Shown here: piece after piece, positions 33,847-44,980 of the stretch
Position numbering within the stretch: the stretch's first letter is position 1
Layout: every line of letters starts with the position of its first letter
From: Lingula anatina
Taxonomy: Eukaryota > Brachiopoda > Lingulata > Lingulida > Lingulidae
NCBI RefSeq assembly: GCF_001039355.2
Contig: NW_019775789.1
Location: 1-45,154 of the forward strand
DNA: 45,154 nucleotides
Direction: 5' to 3'
The notes under the pieces: generated by a model
Told to the model about the DNA's origin: nothing
Database searches by the model: none
What the model saw: only the letters and a program-made list of their open reading frames with translations
Made by a program: the position numbers and the translations under genes

Positions 33847-36223
33847 AAAATAATTTGAGGGAAGAAAAATAAAAGAAAGAGAGAGAATAAATTGACATTC
33901 TAAGATCTTTGATCATATATTAAGATGATCTGTTTGTATATATGCGTAACCCCATCCCTCCTGTAGGTATATCTATTAGTCGGTTATCCATGTATTCTTT
34001 TATTTTCATTTATATTTCCCAACTATCCATCTATCTTTTCAAGCTTCGGTTTATTCTTTATCTTATTACGGGTATTAATATATTATTTTATTAATTTATT
34101 TTATCTATTTACTTATTCATTTATTTATTTCTTTTTTGTTGGTCTGTCTGTTTATATCTACATATCTATCAAAAAGTCATCATATATTTATATCATTTTT
34201 ATGACTAATTATTTCTTTACTTATCTATAAATTTGTCTCACACAGTATCTCGTTCCTGTATACAAGTATACCAGTACAGCAAACCCGCCCATCAGATGGA
34301 GTGAATGAGTCACCTAACACAACCCTGAATAACAACATTATACCTGGATATAACACGAGTAGTTTTGGTTATGGAGAGATATTTTCCACTCTCGATATTT
34401 ACTGAATGTATATTTACAGAATGAACTGTTTACTTTTAGTTCATTCTGTGCACATTTCAGATCAAGAAAAAAATTATAATACAAAAACAAATAAAAAATG
34501 TTTATTGAAAAAACGCCATCACCAAGATGACCTTTGGCAGAGGGCAATTTTGGAAATGCTGAAATACGAAGCACAAGATATTCAGGGTGTCCACAAAGGA
34601 TGTCGACAAAGTGTAAGAACATAATATAGGATGTCTTCACAGGGATATGTTATTGAAACAGGTCCAAGATAGAGAAAAATACAAAAGGGATCCAGATATA
34701 ACATTAAGTAAAACATACAGGAACACTGTCAACAACGTCGACGTGAACACGTGCACGGTATGCGTAATCTAAGCTCACATTTCATTTCGACCCTAATGAA
34801 AAGCACATTTGCTTTTGCTTTTTTAAATCCAGACTGTCTTTTGAGTCTGTTGCACGTCTGAAATGATCCTGGAAAAGCTAAATCCTCATCAACTTCTCGC
34901 ATTATGAACAAGTACCTCTTTATCTTAAGTTCTTTTAATTCATAAATGCGTTTAATGAAGCCTCTATGCAAAGCACGGTAGTGAATAAACAACATACTAA
35001 AAATACCCCTATTTGTCTATCACAAAGAGTCCGTCTGTGTAGACATTTTTTACTCCGTGATATGCTTAATCCAAGATTCAGAATGTAACTAGTTCTGGCA
35101 GGAAAATGTGCACCCGCATGCATCCCTGGGTGAGGTAATAACCATAAAAAAAAACAACTTCACGCATGAAAAGCACATCATCATCTAAGGCCTTTCCAAT
35201 GTAAAAATATCGGTGAATTTAGGTCACACGGAAATATGAATAAAAACATGTGAAGCAGACGTTATCTTGATGCTGTTTTGTACAAGGGACGTACTTATTA
35301 CGCACTTAGTATAAATCCTTAAAATATAAGTATTATTTTAATTAGGCGAAGTGCGTTGATTGCAAATTTCATTCAACTGAAATTCAGTTAAACCTATGAA
35401 AAAAGAACAAATATGCAATTTAAAGGTATGAGGTCGAGAACGAGCACGGACAGCAAGGTTATAGACGTTATAGGGGTGAAGAGAGGCACTAGGTAAAAAT
35501 GATCTTTTGTCTTCGCCTTGTTATGCTCTGCTTAACACTGAGAAACCAGGAAAAAAGAAAATTCAGAAAAAAAACAGGGCTTAGACAGATATGGGGCATG
35601 TAAACACACTTCACGCAATCTCTTGTCCCCATATCCAGGCTAATCTTGAATTTAAGTTTAAAAAACAGGACAACAAAACTTTAATGAAAATATGCATTAA
35701 GGCGGTGTTGGTGGCTGATTCCAGGGAACCTTCTCATAAATGAGGTTCATTAAGTTTGTAGACGATCCAGTAATCGGAAAGGGAACGCGAAAATGGGTAC
35801 TGAAATATGATATATTATAAGCGAAAAGACACCCTGTTTGGTGACCAGTTATCTGTGAAACTCAGGGTAAAATGAGAAGACCCCATATATACTAGATGCT
35901 GAATAGTTAATTAGCAAAAATAAGGCAAATCACTTTCCAAGATAAGTGGGCACTCAACTCTTATTGCCTGCATGCCTCAATCTGTAGTTCCCAATAACAA
36001 TAATAACAGGATTTATTATCCAGCAAACTCTAGGTTTGAAACTCCGGGGGAGCTAAGAAGAGCCAAGAAGACGTGCAGTAGAATGAATACAGCGTCTCAC
36101 CTTCCAGTAAAGCACGCCAATCTTCTTCAGACCTTCTAAATCCACAAACTGGGGCGGATCGGTCATGTGCGGGAGCTTCTTGTTCCCCTCCTCATCGTTA
36201 TCGAAGTACCAGGCTCGAACCAT
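31905..36223 (-). CDS. ADI1: Acireductone dioxygenase (methionine salvage)
   Basis: Four exons on the minus strand, in transcript order 36223-36101, 33682-33557, 32647-32465 and 32060-31905, give 195 residues with all phases zero. The enzyme is a cupin that, with Fe(II), converts acireductone and oxygen to 2-keto-4-methylthiobutyrate and formate; with Ni(II) it makes an off-pathway product. The metal ligands are visible: H91, H93 and E97 in [11 protein letters not shown], and H136 in PAGLYHRFT. The start [12 protein letters not shown] matches the family start (human MVQAWYMDD). An in-frame ATG farther upstream (36349) would add 42 residues that the family lacks. Human ADI1 has 179 residues; this one is longer mainly through a charged C-terminal tail after [15 protein letters not shown] matches the human WTAYNRPAD. 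The protein is expected in cytosol and nucleus. The first intron is about 2.4 kb. Confidence 0.95.
32961..33075. mobile_element. MITE-like inverted-repeat element with ACGTT motifs
   Basis: The left end TCCCAGCAAACAC and right end GTGTTTGCCGGG are near-perfect terminal inverted repeats (CCCRGCAAACAC), each bordered by TA. The roughly 110-bp interior carries six ACGTT units in both orientations, and its halves are partly complementary. It has no coding capacity. It lies in the ADI1 intron between exons 2 and 3. TA flanks suggest a Tc1/mariner-type non-autonomous element; that assignment is an inference. Confidence 0.6.
33683..36100. other. ADI1 first intron, no gene recognised
   Basis: A 2.4-kb intron. 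It has a GA microsatellite at 33812-33842, AT-rich low-complexity sequence from 33940 to 34230, and a copy of the CTGAAACTCAGGG-like motif near 35857. Short open frames on both strands at 34338-34640 have no recognisable family motif and look like chance or old repeat sequence. Confidence 0.6.
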
Positions 36224-36484
36224 GATCTGTGTTCCTTCAGCCGCTACTGTGACCGTCAAACTGTGGTCTAGTGTGGGTAAAGATAGAGTATTACGCCACG
36301 TGAAAAAATGTACGCTGATGTTCTGCGTGTAACAGTGAATAATTTGCACTCTGTTGTGTCGACCTTGGCCTACATGCGGGCGCCATTAATATAAATCACT
36401 TTGAAGTTTCACGTTCTCCTAACAGTGAACCAAACCAGTTTCCATGGATGTAGTTTAATTTTTGGACAGTAAATGACAAAATTA

Positions 36485-36528
<44 letters not shown>

Positions 36529-36552
36529 TGGAAGAGCACAAAAAAAATCGGA

Positions 36553-36591
<39 letters not shown>
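36485..36591. repeat. Poly(A) run and AAAT microsatellite
   Basis: Forty-one consecutive A bases, then a short spacer, then an AAAT tract, on the plus strand between ADI1 and DHHC gene 1. It may be the tail of an old retroposon, but no body is recognisable on its left side. Confidence 0.85.
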
Positions 36592-36958
36592 AAAGAGGGA
36601 AAGAAAGAAACAAACAAACAAACAAAGAAGCCACACTTGTAAACGCAAATAACGATCAACGCGAGCGCACAAATATGCAAGAATCGGCAAAGGATGGAGT
36701 AAAAGAAATGCAGTAGATTGGGTAGGGGGATGATTGCCGCTCCTGATATTGCTCCATATATTTTTTAACTTAATCTTCAATGCCATCGACTGTAGAGTAA
36801 AAATCAGAATTAAAAAGTTTTGTGGAATGTTTTAGCGTATTCAAGAATGCATTTGAAAGTTCTTTTGATAACCACAACAGAAGAAAAACAAGACGTGGAA
36901 CATGATTGTGCTAGGTGAGAAATCTGGTTTATTGTTGCCAAGGCTCTAATTGAACTGG

Positions 36959-37003
36959 GCATGCGTAGTTCCGTACATCGATGTTTGAAGGTGGCGGCGG
37001 CCA
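36959..37003 (+). promoter_or_regulatory. Promoter-like patch with NRF-1 and YY1-like motifs
   Basis: GCATGCG (36959-36965) is an NRF-1 half-like core, and AAGGTGGCGGC (36988-36998) is one base from the YY1 consensus AAGATGGCGGC. This is the only GC-rich patch upstream of the plus-strand DHHC gene and is a reasonable transcription start region for it, about 0.9 kb before the ATG with an intron in the leader. Confidence 0.35.
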
Positions 37004-37910
37004 TAGCCAGCAAGCATATCAGATGCCTTGGAACATCATATGATTACCCACAGCAATCGATATTAGTGGATTTCCCTGTGTTCGACTTCAAGACACAATA
37101 ATAGTCCCCGGATGTCAAAAAGCGCTGAAAGGTATATGTCTTCGGATACATGAACCCGTAAAATGTTAAACGATAACATGAAACTGAAAGATGTGCTGGT
37201 ATTTATAATGTATTACATGTAAGTAGCCTGCGTTGCGGACTTAAATTTGGTGCTTCGGAATGAAAATTGAACTGAGATATCAGTATTTCAAAAATCAACT
37301 TTAGGCTGAGAAGCACTTTGTTGGTTTGGCGTATTTGTTTCATTGTGATGAGTTGGCTAATTGTTTTGACCTCAGATGTGCTTTCCTTGGCAAAAACGGC
37401 GAATATTATATGATGTTTTCCCTTTTAAAATACATTTTCATTTCATTAGGCTTTCATAATTTTCATTATAACAAGAACTAGTGGTGAAATCAGGCCGAAT
37501 CATCTAATATTAAGCTACAGTAACTATTAAGAAAATAACAAGACTGTCATACTCCGGGGTGGATCCAGAGATGTTTTCTGGCAGTCTTTAAATTATCTTT
37601 GTTGATCCATCCTCCATTTTTGACCGTCTTCTGAAAGAAAAAAGTTTGTTACCCATCAGGGTAAACTTGAAAATCTGACCGTCTTCTGAAGATCCAGAAG
37701 ATGGCCTCAATCTGCCCCTGATACTATGCATCTATGCATTTCCTCATGTTTTCTTTTTCTTCCAGAAACAGTGACAAGAAAAAACAGCTCTTGACCTCCT
37801 TAGCCCTATCTTCTGACCTTTTTTGGGTGAGCTTGCTCTGCAGCACATTAATTGTGACCTACAATCAGTTGACCTTGACATCTGGAAGACCTTGACCTCA
37901 GAACTCCAAC

Positions 37911-39014
37911 ATGCCACCACATAGAATGACAGTCGAGCAGTATGGAGAATCAGAGGATGGAGATGAACAAGATACCCTCATGGGTAAATTTCGCGCTCAT
38001 TATCATGGGAAAGGACTTAAACGAGAGACCCTTATTTGTACTGACCGTATTTCATCAGGAATATTTATGTACACTCTCTTCACTGGTTATTATGTAGGTA
38101 TGATAGATGTCATACCAGAAATATACCAAAAAGATTATCCACATTATGTCTACCCATTAAGGGTTGCACTGACATTTTGCTTTATACAGGTGGTCGCAAA
38201 TTGGCTGTGTGTAAGATGTTACGAAACTGGATATTTTGTGACGAGAGACAGACCCAATTTAAGAAAAACTTTGTGGGACGAAGTAGCTATTGCTGAGACG
38301 GCTGTGTTGGACAATGAACATGGAAGTCACAGGCGGGAAGGTGTCTCAGGCATTCGTACCGAACAAGAGTTTGTGTCAAAAGAAGAAATGAATCTGGCAT
38401 GGAAACGTTGTTTAATTTGCCAGCATGATGCACCTCCGCGCTCTCACCACTGCCGTGACTGTCGCAAGTGCATACTGAAGCATGACCACCACTGTTATTT
38501 CGTTGGACGCTGCATAGGATTTTACAATCAGCGTTATTTCATCGTGTTATCATTTTACACTGGCGTAGGCAGTTTGGCTTCTTTTCTGCATGTGCTCTAC
38601 TATTTACATTCTGTTCTCCCTGATGACATGCACTGGTACGATTATGCATTCCCGTATACATTTTACACGTGGTTTGAAGGAAAAATCACGTTTCACAATC
38701 TCTTGCTTATTTCATACTGCTACATTTTATGGTGGAGTGGAATTCTGGGATTGGGGTTCTTTCTTTGGGAGATGATTTTGGTACTGACTGGAAAAACTAC
38801 GTTTGAGGTGCGACAAAACTTGCACGTAGTATGCTTGAGCAGCATGCGGGAGAAACTGAGATCGGTTTTTGGGGAATTTTGGTTTTTCAACTTCATCCTC
38901 CCTCTTCAGTTGTTGTACAGACAGAGTGGGGATGGAACAGAGTGGAACGATCTGAAAATATTTAATCCTAGGGGACAACCTCTCAAAGTGGTATTTGCTA
39001 ATAAGGACCATTGA
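37911..39014 (+). CDS. DHHC-type protein S-palmitoyltransferase 1
   Basis: A single uninterrupted 367-residue frame. DHHC enzymes attach palmitate to cysteines of membrane-associated proteins at the Golgi, ER or plasma membrane. The cysteine-rich domain runs from CLICQHDAPPRSHHC through CRDCRKCILKHDHHC to GRCIGFYNQRYF, with the catalytic DHHC at residues 192-195. The TTxE motif is TTFE at 296-299. Hydrophobic segments lie near residues 48-70, 82-104, 210-232 and 262-295, matching the usual two helices on each side of the catalytic loop; WFFNFILPLQLLY may add a partial membrane helix. The short C-terminus with a GDGTEW box resembles ZDHHC24-like members more than ankyrin or SH3 types, but the orthologue is not certain. 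The coding region is intronless, though the 5' leader is probably spliced. It faces a related gene tail to tail. Confidence 0.94.
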   Translation: MPPHRMTVEQYGESEDGDEQDTLMGKFRAHYHGKGLKRETLICTDRISSGIFMYTLFTGYYVGMIDVIPEIYQKDYPHYVYPLRVALTFCFIQVVANWLCVRCYETGYFVTRDRPNLRKTLWDEVAIAETAVLDNEHGSHRREGVSGIRTEQEFVSKEEMNLAWKRCLICQHDAPPRSHHCRDCRKCILKHDHHCYFVGRCIGFYNQRYFIVLSFYTGVGSLASFLHVLYYLHSVLPDDMHWYDYAFPYTFYTWFEGKITFHNLLLISYCYILWWSGILGLGFFLWEMILVLTGKTTFEVRQNLHVVCLSSMREKLRSVFGEFWFFNFILPLQLLYRQSGDGTEWNDLKIFNPRGQPLKVVFANKDH

Positions 39015-39049
39015 GACTGTGTATTTATGAATGAGGTAAAAATATGACC

Positions 39050-39255
39050 CCATTTCCATACATTAGATCGACCTACTTTAGATCGACCTAACTCCCTGGG
39101 GGTTCACGCTAAATAGCTGTCAGCCTGGCGGACGCGAAAGTTAATTAACCCCTTACAGCTTGTAGTAGGCGGGACGGACATTTAAGTCGGATTATCTGAA
39201 AGTAATCTAGTAAGACTCCCGCGGGGATAGATCGATCTAAAATCTATGGGAATAG
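39050..39255. mobile_element. Small inverted-repeat element in the DHHC gene 1 3' UTR
   Basis: The left arm contains CCATACATTAGATCGACCTA and the right arm contains TAGATCGATCTAAAATCTATGG, which are complementary with a few mismatches and one small gap. The left arm also carries a tandem copy of TTAGATCGACCTA. The interior has no open frame. The size (about 200 bp) and structure fit a non-autonomous DNA transposon. It begins about 35 bp after the stop codon, so the mature mRNA would carry it as a possible hairpin. Confidence 0.45.
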
Positions 39256-39936
39256 AGCCTATGACAGCATGAAATAGAGCAGATGATCAAAATGTCTTGC
39301 AATCAAAAATTGAAGCACCATTAACCTGTGTGCACAGGGGGGGGGGGGGGGATAGGCCCTTTTCACTTTGACTGTTTTCTGTACTGTTTCAGTTTCAGAG
39401 ATTGGCAAATTAATGGTCTTTGTATAAAGCCCCTCTTTCCGCCTCCCAGGAGTGATTCAAAGATGGAAAATTTTGAGATTCAGTTTCCATTTTCATTTTC
39501 AGGCTAATTACAGGCATGAATGGTATCGTTTTTTTTTTTTTTTTTCATCAAATTTTAGAACAATCTTGCATTTTATTTAGAATGAAAGCTGTACAGGTTT
39601 AGATATCAGCTGTCTTTTTCTCAGGGTATTCTTTTTAATTAAGATCTTTGGCATTATATGTTGCTGCAGATAAAACGTGCATGTTAGTAACACTGAAGAC
39701 ATTTTTTTGATACTTTTTATGTTTTGTTTAGGTCATTTATTTTATTATTATTATAAATAATAATTTTTATTTATTTATTTATTTTTTTTTTTGAAATAGC
39801 CTTTTTACATTTTTTTGTACTTAGACTGAGACTATCATTGTCTTCCATAATCTTCCTCTAATTGATATACTTGTTTCAAAACCATGTTGTTGCTAGTCAA
39901 ATATAGAAATTAAGACCTTTGTATTGTTCATTATTT

Positions 39937-39942
39937 AATAAA
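39937..39942 (+). terminator. Probable poly(A) signal of DHHC gene 1
   Basis: AATAAA about 920 nt after the stop codon, followed 10 nt later by an A-run (39953-39962). It forms one half of the symmetrical AATAAA-AG-TTTATT element. Confidence 0.55.
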
Positions 39943-39944
39943 AG

Positions 39945-39950
39945 TTTATT
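39945..39950 (-). terminator. Candidate poly(A) signal of DHHC gene 2
   Basis: TTTATT on the plus strand reads AATAAA on the minus strand, about 690 nt after the stop of the minus-strand DHHC gene. A second candidate, TTTATT at 40241-40246, would give a shorter 3' UTR of about 400 nt. Confidence 0.4.
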
Positions 39951-40637
39951 TGAAAAAAAAAATGGAAATATGACTTGTACTGCACTAGAAGAAATACAAA
40001 TAAACATATCACAAAAATGGACTAGTCCAATAAAATTAATTTATATGCTGACCACGTACAATTTCAGTCATATGTTAAGATCAGCTGGCAAAGTTGCATA
40101 CATAGAGTGTGGTATAGTATTTTGCTCAAGCCTTTTTAAGAGGCTGCTCTTGCTGGCACAAATCCTAATTGATCGTACAAAGACTGCAGAGCACACGGCT
40201 TTTGAGCAGGCTAACTATCTCCACAGCAACAGCTTAATTGTTTATTGACAGAAGAGATCAATGCATTGTGACTGGTGGTGACCTCCTGTGTCAATAATGA
40301 CCCAAAATGAAATGTTCAAACCATGTTAACACCAACATACCCAGAATTTTAGAGATTTCTGAAATTAGAAATGGGGGGAGATAAAGTTTGTGGAGAGGCC
40401 TTATTGTTTCAGTAATCTTTCAAACTCAAACACCTAAATCTTGGTGCCTTTTTTTTGTTTTTTTCATGATAACCTGTATCAATGTCAATGCACATGTAAA
40501 TATGTATCACATATAAAAAGGATAAAAACTGAAAAGTAAAAACAGTAATAAGTTTTAAAGCCTATAAAGCTGTTGACTGATAATTAAAAAATCAATTCAG
40601 TGATGATAGGATAAAGAAAGCAGTACTAATAACTTCA

Positions 40638-41780
40638 TCATACTTTCTTCCCGTTCACAGTTTCCCATTCTAGTCCATTTCCTTTTGGTTTCACACAGTA
40701 AACTACGGGAAATATGAAATAAAAAGGAACCAAACAAATAGGTCCGAACACAGATTCTATATTGTGTTTTAAGCCTCTTCTGTAAGTTATTATTCCTTTT
40801 CCAAACTCGTGAGTCGTTTGTCCTCTTAAAATAAGAAGAATTTGCATCGTCAAGTAATATGCGGCAGTGAGACCCGCGGAAAACGAGAAAAATCCTATCA
40901 CACAGATGAGCAAAACTTTGATGGTCGCAATTCCGAAAACGAAGTCGTACAGCATCACAGGGGGAAGAAAATAATACCATTCAGACGAAAACATAGCTCT
41001 GTAAGTCCCGGAAAGGTACTTGTTACTTAGCCACAAACTGTACAAGCATCCCACGAGGATGTAAGTCAATGCAACAACAAAGTAGCGCTGATTGTTGTAA
41101 GAAATGCAGACCCCAGCGAAAAAGCAGTGGTGATCTCGACGTAAAATACACGCAAAACACAGGGGGCAATGATGCGCCCTTGTTGGTATACGATCTTTAC
41201 AGCGGTCGCAGTATTTCCACCATTCCTTCGGAGCAACTGTCGGCAAAGCGTCTGGCTTGTACTTAGACAACTGGAAGACGACAAACAGGTAATTCAAAGT
41301 CAGGTTTATGAAAATGTAGTAAAACACCCATCGTCTTGTGGTTAATGCATTTGGGTCATCAGCATATACGTAAGGTAGGGTCGTCGTGTCGGCTAAATAG
41401 AGTACAATTATGCTGAGAGATCCGTAGAAAAATCTACCAGCCGCGTTGAGGGCTTCAAAGCGCTGTCGGGCCGACTCTTCGCTCATGGAGTCAGTTTCAA
41501 AATGCGCTTCCATGGGGCTGCGCCCCGATTGTGCCGCTTTCCAAGCATCCTTCATTGCTTCTGAGAACGATTTTTCAGGTCTTGTGAAGAAACCCATCTC
41601 GTTATTCAATGTCGACATGTTTCTGCTTTTGCTTAAGTCAGTTTCAGTTAATCTTTTCGGATAAAGTTTAATACCGTTATCGCCCACTTGCCGGCTGTGT
41701 AAAGATGGCATGCTCAACACACCGGATGTAAACAATGCCTGCGCATGCGCTCTAAATAGTTCCCAACTAACACATTTCAC
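40638..41780 (-). CDS. DHHC-type protein S-palmitoyltransferase 2
   Basis: A single uninterrupted frame of 380 residues from the first ATG. The cysteine-rich domain reads YCDRCKDRIPTRAHHC, CPLCFACILRRDHHC, then GVCISYNNQRYF, with the catalytic DHHC at residues 216-219 of this frame. The TTxE motif is TTHE at about 322-325. Hydrophobic segments flank the domain near residues 113-133, 147-168, 234-252 and 280-318. The C-terminus ends in GNGLEWETV, similar to GDGTEWNDL of the neighbouring DHHC gene, and both resemble ZDHHC24-like proteins. The start is uncertain: an NRF-1 palindrome lies inside the first 14 codons, so translation may begin at the ATG at 41711 (MPSLHSRQ) or at 41618 (MSTLNNEMG), each with A at -3. 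No introns are seen. The enzyme is expected in endomembranes; substrates are unknown. Confidence 0.93.
   Translation of the reverse strand: MKCVSWELFRAHAQALFTSGVLSMPSLHSRQVGDNGIKLYPKRLTETDLSKSRNMSTLNNEMGFFTRPEKSFSEAMKDAWKAAQSGRSPMEAHFETDSMSEESARQRFEALNAAGRFFYGSLSIIVLYLADTTTLPYVYADDPNALTTRRWVFYYIFINLTLNYLFVVFQLSKYKPDALPTVAPKEWWKYCDRCKDRIPTRAHHCPLCFACILRRDHHCFFAGVCISYNNQRYFVVALTYILVGCLYSLWLSNKYLSGTYRAMFSSEWYYFLPPVMLYDFVFGIATIKVLLICVIGFFSFSAGLTAAYYLTMQILLILRGQTTHEFGKGIITYRRGLKHNIESVFGPICLVPFYFIFPVVYCVKPKGNGLEWETVNGKKV
41740..41750. promoter_or_regulatory. NRF-1 palindrome
   Basis: TGCGCATGCGC is a perfect copy of the NRF-1 binding consensus, normally found close to transcription starts of housekeeping genes. 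It lies inside the first codons of the longest frame of DHHC gene 2, which suggests that transcription starts near here and that the true start codon is 41711 or 41618. Confidence 0.55.
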
Positions 41781-43909
41781 TTCACAACCTCAAAAGCGAT
41801 ATATGTTCACTCATAAATCAGTGCATTTAATATTTTTGAAGCTGCTAGCTAGGTATCTTTAAAAATCTCAACGGGACCCGTTAACATTAATTTAGTTACA
41901 GCACACGACTTTCTGATATGATTTATTTTTTACAAACTTGGGAGATAAAAATCCATAAATGTTTCAAGGAATGGATGAATATGAGAAGAGACCGTTTTCT
42001 CTTTTTCACTCCTCAAACATTTACACTATATAAGAAGCGGCAGTAAGAAGAAATAAAACACGTGTCGAATATAAGGCACTGCATCAGACTTGAACAAATT
42101 TAATACCCCCCAAAACTTTGCACAAATTACTTGGATTTTCTCAAACGAACCAACAAATGAAGCTTCAGTAACAACAACGAACTCCTTTTTTACAATTTTT
42201 GCCATCATTGCAAATTTAATCGCCTTTTGAAAAGTTGCTGCAGCTCTTTTCACTACACGTACATCACATCATTTGACAGGCCTTTTTGTTGCCCTGTACT
42301 TTAGAGAGAGTCCACAAGTTCAGCAGACCTTCGTATATACTTTTGTCCACGAAATACAAATAATAAACATACTTTCACCATTGCAATTGTCAAGATAATG
42401 TCTTAAGCTGCCAGAAAAAAACCCCGCTAAGCAAATAGATCATATTGTATCATAGTAATAAAAATAACAGCTATCGGATTTAGATTCCCGTTCATTTATT
42501 TAACAGGTATTATTATTACTCTCGAAAAATCAATCACAAAATAACAGGCCAGAATAATGCCTACAGACTAGGTCAATGCGATAAGTTCAAGCGTTAAGAT
42601 AATTTCTCGTCAGTTTGTATTCACGTTCTCCTTCAGATCTGCAAGTAAAATGCCTACTTGCTAAGCAAGCAGGTATCCAGTGGACGAACAGGCCAGGTAA
42701 CCACGTTTACTACCAATGAACCAACCCAGCATTACAAGAAACAAGTGTTGATTCTAATTCCAAGATACTGTCGTTCTTTATTATACTGAACCACTTGCAA
42801 CCGGCTTCATTTTATAGATCAAAGTCAAGAAAATAGAAAGGTCACAAAACAACAGAAATCATTGGTATCTTTTGCTGAACCAAACAACCCGTCTCTCTAG
42901 ACCAAGGTTTCTCCATCTTAAAGATGATACAGTGTCCATTTCTCAACGATGTTACAATATTAAAGCAGCCTTGTTGGCTTAACAATACCAGAGTCAAGTT
43001 AGAGTACTTAAAACAATTTTACCAATTACAACTCAAAACCCAGAAAGGTCCTAAACATATCAGTGTAATCACATAGAAGAGCGAGAGTTCATTCCCATTT
43101 CAAGGCAACATCTTTCTTTTTTAATCACATGTACCACAACTGACTTTTATAGTGTTCCCGAGAGTTGATGTCTGGCAATCGTAAAAAATTAAATAAAAAA
43201 TTAATAATTATTTAATAAATCTTGGATTACAGATGCTGGAAAAAAATCCTCTAAATTTTTGCATGTACTACAAGTAGCTACGAAGAGGGACACTGACAAC
43301 ACCTTACTATAAAGAATTACTCAACAGAAAGTAAAATAAAATCATAATATTGATTATAACAAGGCAATGAAGAAAGAATTGCGAAATGGCTTTTTCTTGA
43401 GGCAACACCATGTAGTTTCAACAAAAGAAACGACAAAGAAGATTAGACAGGGCCCTGGTCTGAACAAGAGATGCCAAGCCTGCGACAGAAAATCCTGGCC
43501 GTTAGTGATCAGAATAATTACAAGATGCCCAAAAGAATAAAATCAACACATATGCAAATTTCAGATTACAATCAACATATATGCAAATTTGACAGAGGAT
43601 TTACATAAATGCTCAACAGAAAAAAAAATCTGTACAGAAAATATTGATCGTGTGGTAATATACCAACAAGAATTACTAGCCTTAGATCAGAATGACGCCC
43701 TTAATTTTTCTTTCAATTAGCTTGTTAACTCTCAGTAGCATTTTGAACACGTTCACCTATCAATTATATAATAATAGTAATTGTAGAATATAATACCAAT
43801 AATTCAGCCTTTTCTTTTTTTCAGGCTTTACTATTGTTTTCTAAATTTTAAAGAAGTCACAAAGTTCGATTGATTACATGTATATAACATCTTCTAACGG
43901 TCCTCTTTT

Positions 43910-43984
43910 ATTTATATATATATAGAACTCTTCCTCCAGCGAAACTCTGCCTTCAGGTGGCATACTTTAGTTTTTGTAGGACCC
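43910..43984 (-). other. Possible terminal exon of a gene outside the window
   Basis: On the minus strand a strong acceptor (ttctttttccag) precedes GGGTCCTACAAAAACTAA. Two of the three frames close within 33 nt and one stays open for about 70 nt, and an AATAAA follows close after. This fits a short last exon of a minus-strand gene whose body lies to the right. No protein family is recognisable in so short a piece. Confidence 0.2.
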
Positions 43985-44980
43985 CTGGAAAAAGAAAAAT
44001 AAATTAAGTATCACATAATTACAACCTTTATTGAATATTTTTAACAGTTAAACATAGATACATTCAAAGAACTAGAACCAAAACATATACCCCCATTATT
44101 AAGTTTGTAGTCTTCCATGTTCTGGTCACTCATAATAATTCACATGAATTTTACTCAAAGTGGTAAAAATTGGACAGGAAGAGATAGCAGGGGTTAATAC
44201 GTTTGTGATAAAGTCTGCCTTGACAATAAAAGGGGGGAAAATACTGAAAGCCACATGAAAAATCCAAGTGCAGAAAATCCTGGTGTGCATAATTGTGTCT
44301 TTATAATGTGGCAATTATTATCATTATTAATTTTTTTTTTGGGGGGGGGGGAGATAATGAATTAATACATATTATTAAAATAATAAATAATCGTGCCCTT
44401 GGTGAAGACTGAAAGTTTAAATGTGTCTGTCATGAACAATATGACAGGACTCTGCATTTCTATGTTCTAATCAACCCCTGATTGCAGGTGCTGTGTCAGG
44501 TGGGGCAAATTACACACCTATATTCTGGAGGTACCTGGATAAACCTGGCTGTTCAGAGATGTTCTAGATTTGACATGGATTTATTGCCTAAGTTTACTCA
44601 AGAGACTTCCTGTAAATAGGGAACTTAATGTCCAAGTTGGCAGGTGTGCGTGTGCACATGCATGTGTCTGTGTATGACTGCACGCTAACTCCAAAATTTT
44701 TCTAATTCTACAAACAACTACAATGTGTGAAATGTTAAATTGGGGTTGCAAAGATGCCCATCGCACCTTTAGATTAAATTGTCTGGCTGGCTTAGGAAAG
44801 AGAGCTCGTCTCGTCAGCCTGTTAAACCAAGTGCTGGGGGCTAGATGGGTGGGCATTTATTAGAGACAGCACATTTATATGATGTTTATTACAGACTACT
44901 TAATACCATCAGAGTTGGTCTTGAAAATTGACAATATAAATAACAAGCAGACAAAAAGTTTCATTGAAAGGAGTAATAGC

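Larger units (their letters stand above)
36224..37910. other. Divergent intergenic region of ADI1 and DHHC gene 1
   Basis: The ADI1 5' UTR should lie just right of 36223. A 41-base poly(A) run (36485-36525) and an AAAT microsatellite (36556-36591) follow. A GC-rich promoter-like patch at 36955-37010 comes next. A likely 5' UTR exon of the DHHC gene may end at 37131 (AAAG, then GTATAT) and splice to an acceptor at 37764-37765 (ttctttttcttccag), giving a leader that runs into the ATG at 37911. No other gene is seen. Confidence 0.5.

Noticed and set aside
34338-34640. Possible transposase fragment in the ADI1 intron
   Set aside because: Short frames on both strands without catalytic motifs or terminal repeats.
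36053-36349. Longer ADI1 start at 36349
   Set aside because: The added 42 residues are not part of the family, while MVRAWYF matches the known start directly.
36396-36786. Phe-rich frames on the minus strand
   Set aside because: Translations of the poly(A) run and AAAT tract.
42026-42253. 75-codon minus-strand frame
   Set aside because: AT-rich, no motif, no splice or promoter support.
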